Part shown: one piece after another, positions 63,519 to 64,000 of the stretch
Layout of the letters: every line of letters begins with the position of its first letter
Numbering within the stretch: position 1 is the stretch's first letter
Assembly: GCA_040506275.1 (NCBI GenBank)
Contig: JBEVXD010000005.1
Location: 1 to 64,000 of the forward strand
Length of the DNA stretch: 64,000 bases
Direction: 5' to 3'
DNA from: Thiodiazotropha sp040506275
Lineage (GTDB): Bacteria > Pseudomonadota > Gammaproteobacteria > Chromatiales > Chromatiaceae
Translations under genes and position numbers: made by a program
The notes under the pieces: model-generated
Seen by the model: only the letters and a program-made list of their open reading frames with translations
Told to the model about the DNA's origin: nothing
Databases searched by the model: none

Positions 63519-63555
63519 ATAGTTAAAAACTATAAACACATTAACAATAAACAAT
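63519..63555. promoter_or_regulatory. OxyR-type binding site upstream of katG
   Basis: ATAG-TTAAAAA-CTAT (63519-63533) matches the OxyR half pattern ATAGnTnnnAnCTAT fully. Seven bases later TTAA-CAATAAA-CAAT (63541-63555) matches the second half at 5 of 8 core bases. It lies about 95 bases before the katG start. OxyR control of katG is well known in relatives. Confidence 0.55.
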
Positions 63556-63650
63556 TATACCTATCAAAGATTCAGGCATAGAGTTATATCAGGTCATCCA
63601 TACAACGGTTGATAAAAAATCTGATTATCTATCAATAAGGAGAGAACACA

Positions 63651-64000
63651 ATGTCTGAAAGTAGATGCCCATTTCATCATACTGCTGGTGGCGGCATGTC
63701 GAACCGCGACTGGTGGCCGAATCAATTGCGCTTAGACATTCTGCGACAACACTCATCCAAGTCCACACCTATGGGTGAAGGGTTTAACTACACTGAAGCG
63801 TTCAATGAGCTTGATCTTGATGCGGTGAAAAAAGACCTTCATGAGTTAATGACCGATTCACAGGATTGGTGGCCAGCTGACTTTGGCCACTATGGGCCAC
63901 TGTTTGTTCGTATGGCTTGGCACAGCGCCGGTACCTATCGAACCAGTGATGGCAGGGGAGGAGGTGGAACCGGTAATCAGCGATTTGCACCCGTCAACAG
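63651..64000 (+). CDS. katG: Catalase-peroxidase KatG (partial, runs off the window)
   Basis: The first 116 codons are present. The protein starts MSESRCPFHHTAGGGMSNRDWWPNQL, as in KatG, and reaches the distal heme pocket FVRMAWHSAGTYR with the catalytic Arg, Trp and His. KatG removes hydrogen peroxide in the cytoplasm. AAGGAGAGAACACA is a strong ribosome-binding site. An OxyR-type site and the 48-bp array lie upstream. Confidence 0.95.
   Translation, partial: MSESRCPFHHTAGGGMSNRDWWPNQLRLDILRQHSSKSTPMGEGFNYTEAFNELDLDAVKKDLHELMTDSQDWWPADFGHYGPLFVRMAWHSAGTYRTSDGRGGGGTGNQRFAPVN

Overview
The window is a stretch of a gammaproteobacterial chromosome with a moderate base composition. This follows from gene order: a ypjD-type gene divergent from ffh, then rpsP-rimM-trmD-rplS, and later tig-clpP-clpX-lon-hupB-tRNA-Val-tRNA-Asp-ppiD. 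The cell is motile, with a polar-type flagellar locus that includes flaG. No gene here fixes the genus. The abundance of dispersed palindromes and a RAYT transposase suggests an environmental bacterium with a repeat-rich genome.

Layout. (1) 0.4-15 kb: a D-cysteine desulfhydrase/ACC deaminase-like gene and a DUF2956 gene, then flgFGHIJKL (rod, L- and P-rings, muramidase, hook-filament junction). A MITE-like hairpin and a TetR/SDR pair with a double palindromic operator separate these from fliC-flaG-fliD-fliS-fliT, which starts behind a clear sigma-28 promoter. (2) 15-19.7 kb: ypjD, ffh and the rpsP operon. (3) 19.9-31.7 kb, accessory: a large PAS/GAF/GGDEF/EAL protein with a degenerate CZB-like tail, a RAYT transposase with nearby repeats, two VOC proteins, a small membrane protein followed by an attC-like site, a PatZ-like acyl-CoA ligase/acetyltransferase, a histone-deacetylase-like amidohydrolase and a repeat-rich gap. 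(4) 31.7-35.5 kb: a divergent AraC/NmrA pair, a thioesterase/NTF2-like pair and a membrane protein. (5) 35.5-47 kb: parC, tRNA-Leu, the trigger factor/ClpPX/Lon quality-control block, HU, two tRNAs and PpiD.

(6) 47.4-55 kb: a four-gene oligopeptide-type ABC transporter of unusual build (membrane-anchored solute-binding protein, both permeases with extra hydrophobic segments, fused double ATPase), followed by a diguanylate cyclase. (7) 55-58.8 kb: a DUF815 ATPase, DsbB, an AIM24-family protein and CobO. (8) 58.8-62.8 kb: an FbpABC-type ferric iron importer behind a Fur-box-like site, with an unannotated 49-residue cysteine-containing ORF between fbpA and fbpB. (9) 62.8-64 kb: a 48-bp tandem array built from a palindrome that is dispersed elsewhere in the window, an OxyR-type site, and the start of katG, which runs off the end.

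Recurrent noncoding structure is the most distinctive trait. There is a palindrome family (core GGGTGGGGCCTGCCCCACC), a MITE-like family ending in TTAACCCGGCGACTAAGTA, a CTAG-ended hairpin, RAYT-linked repeats and a 135-bp direct duplication. I found no clear defence system, CRISPR array or prophage.
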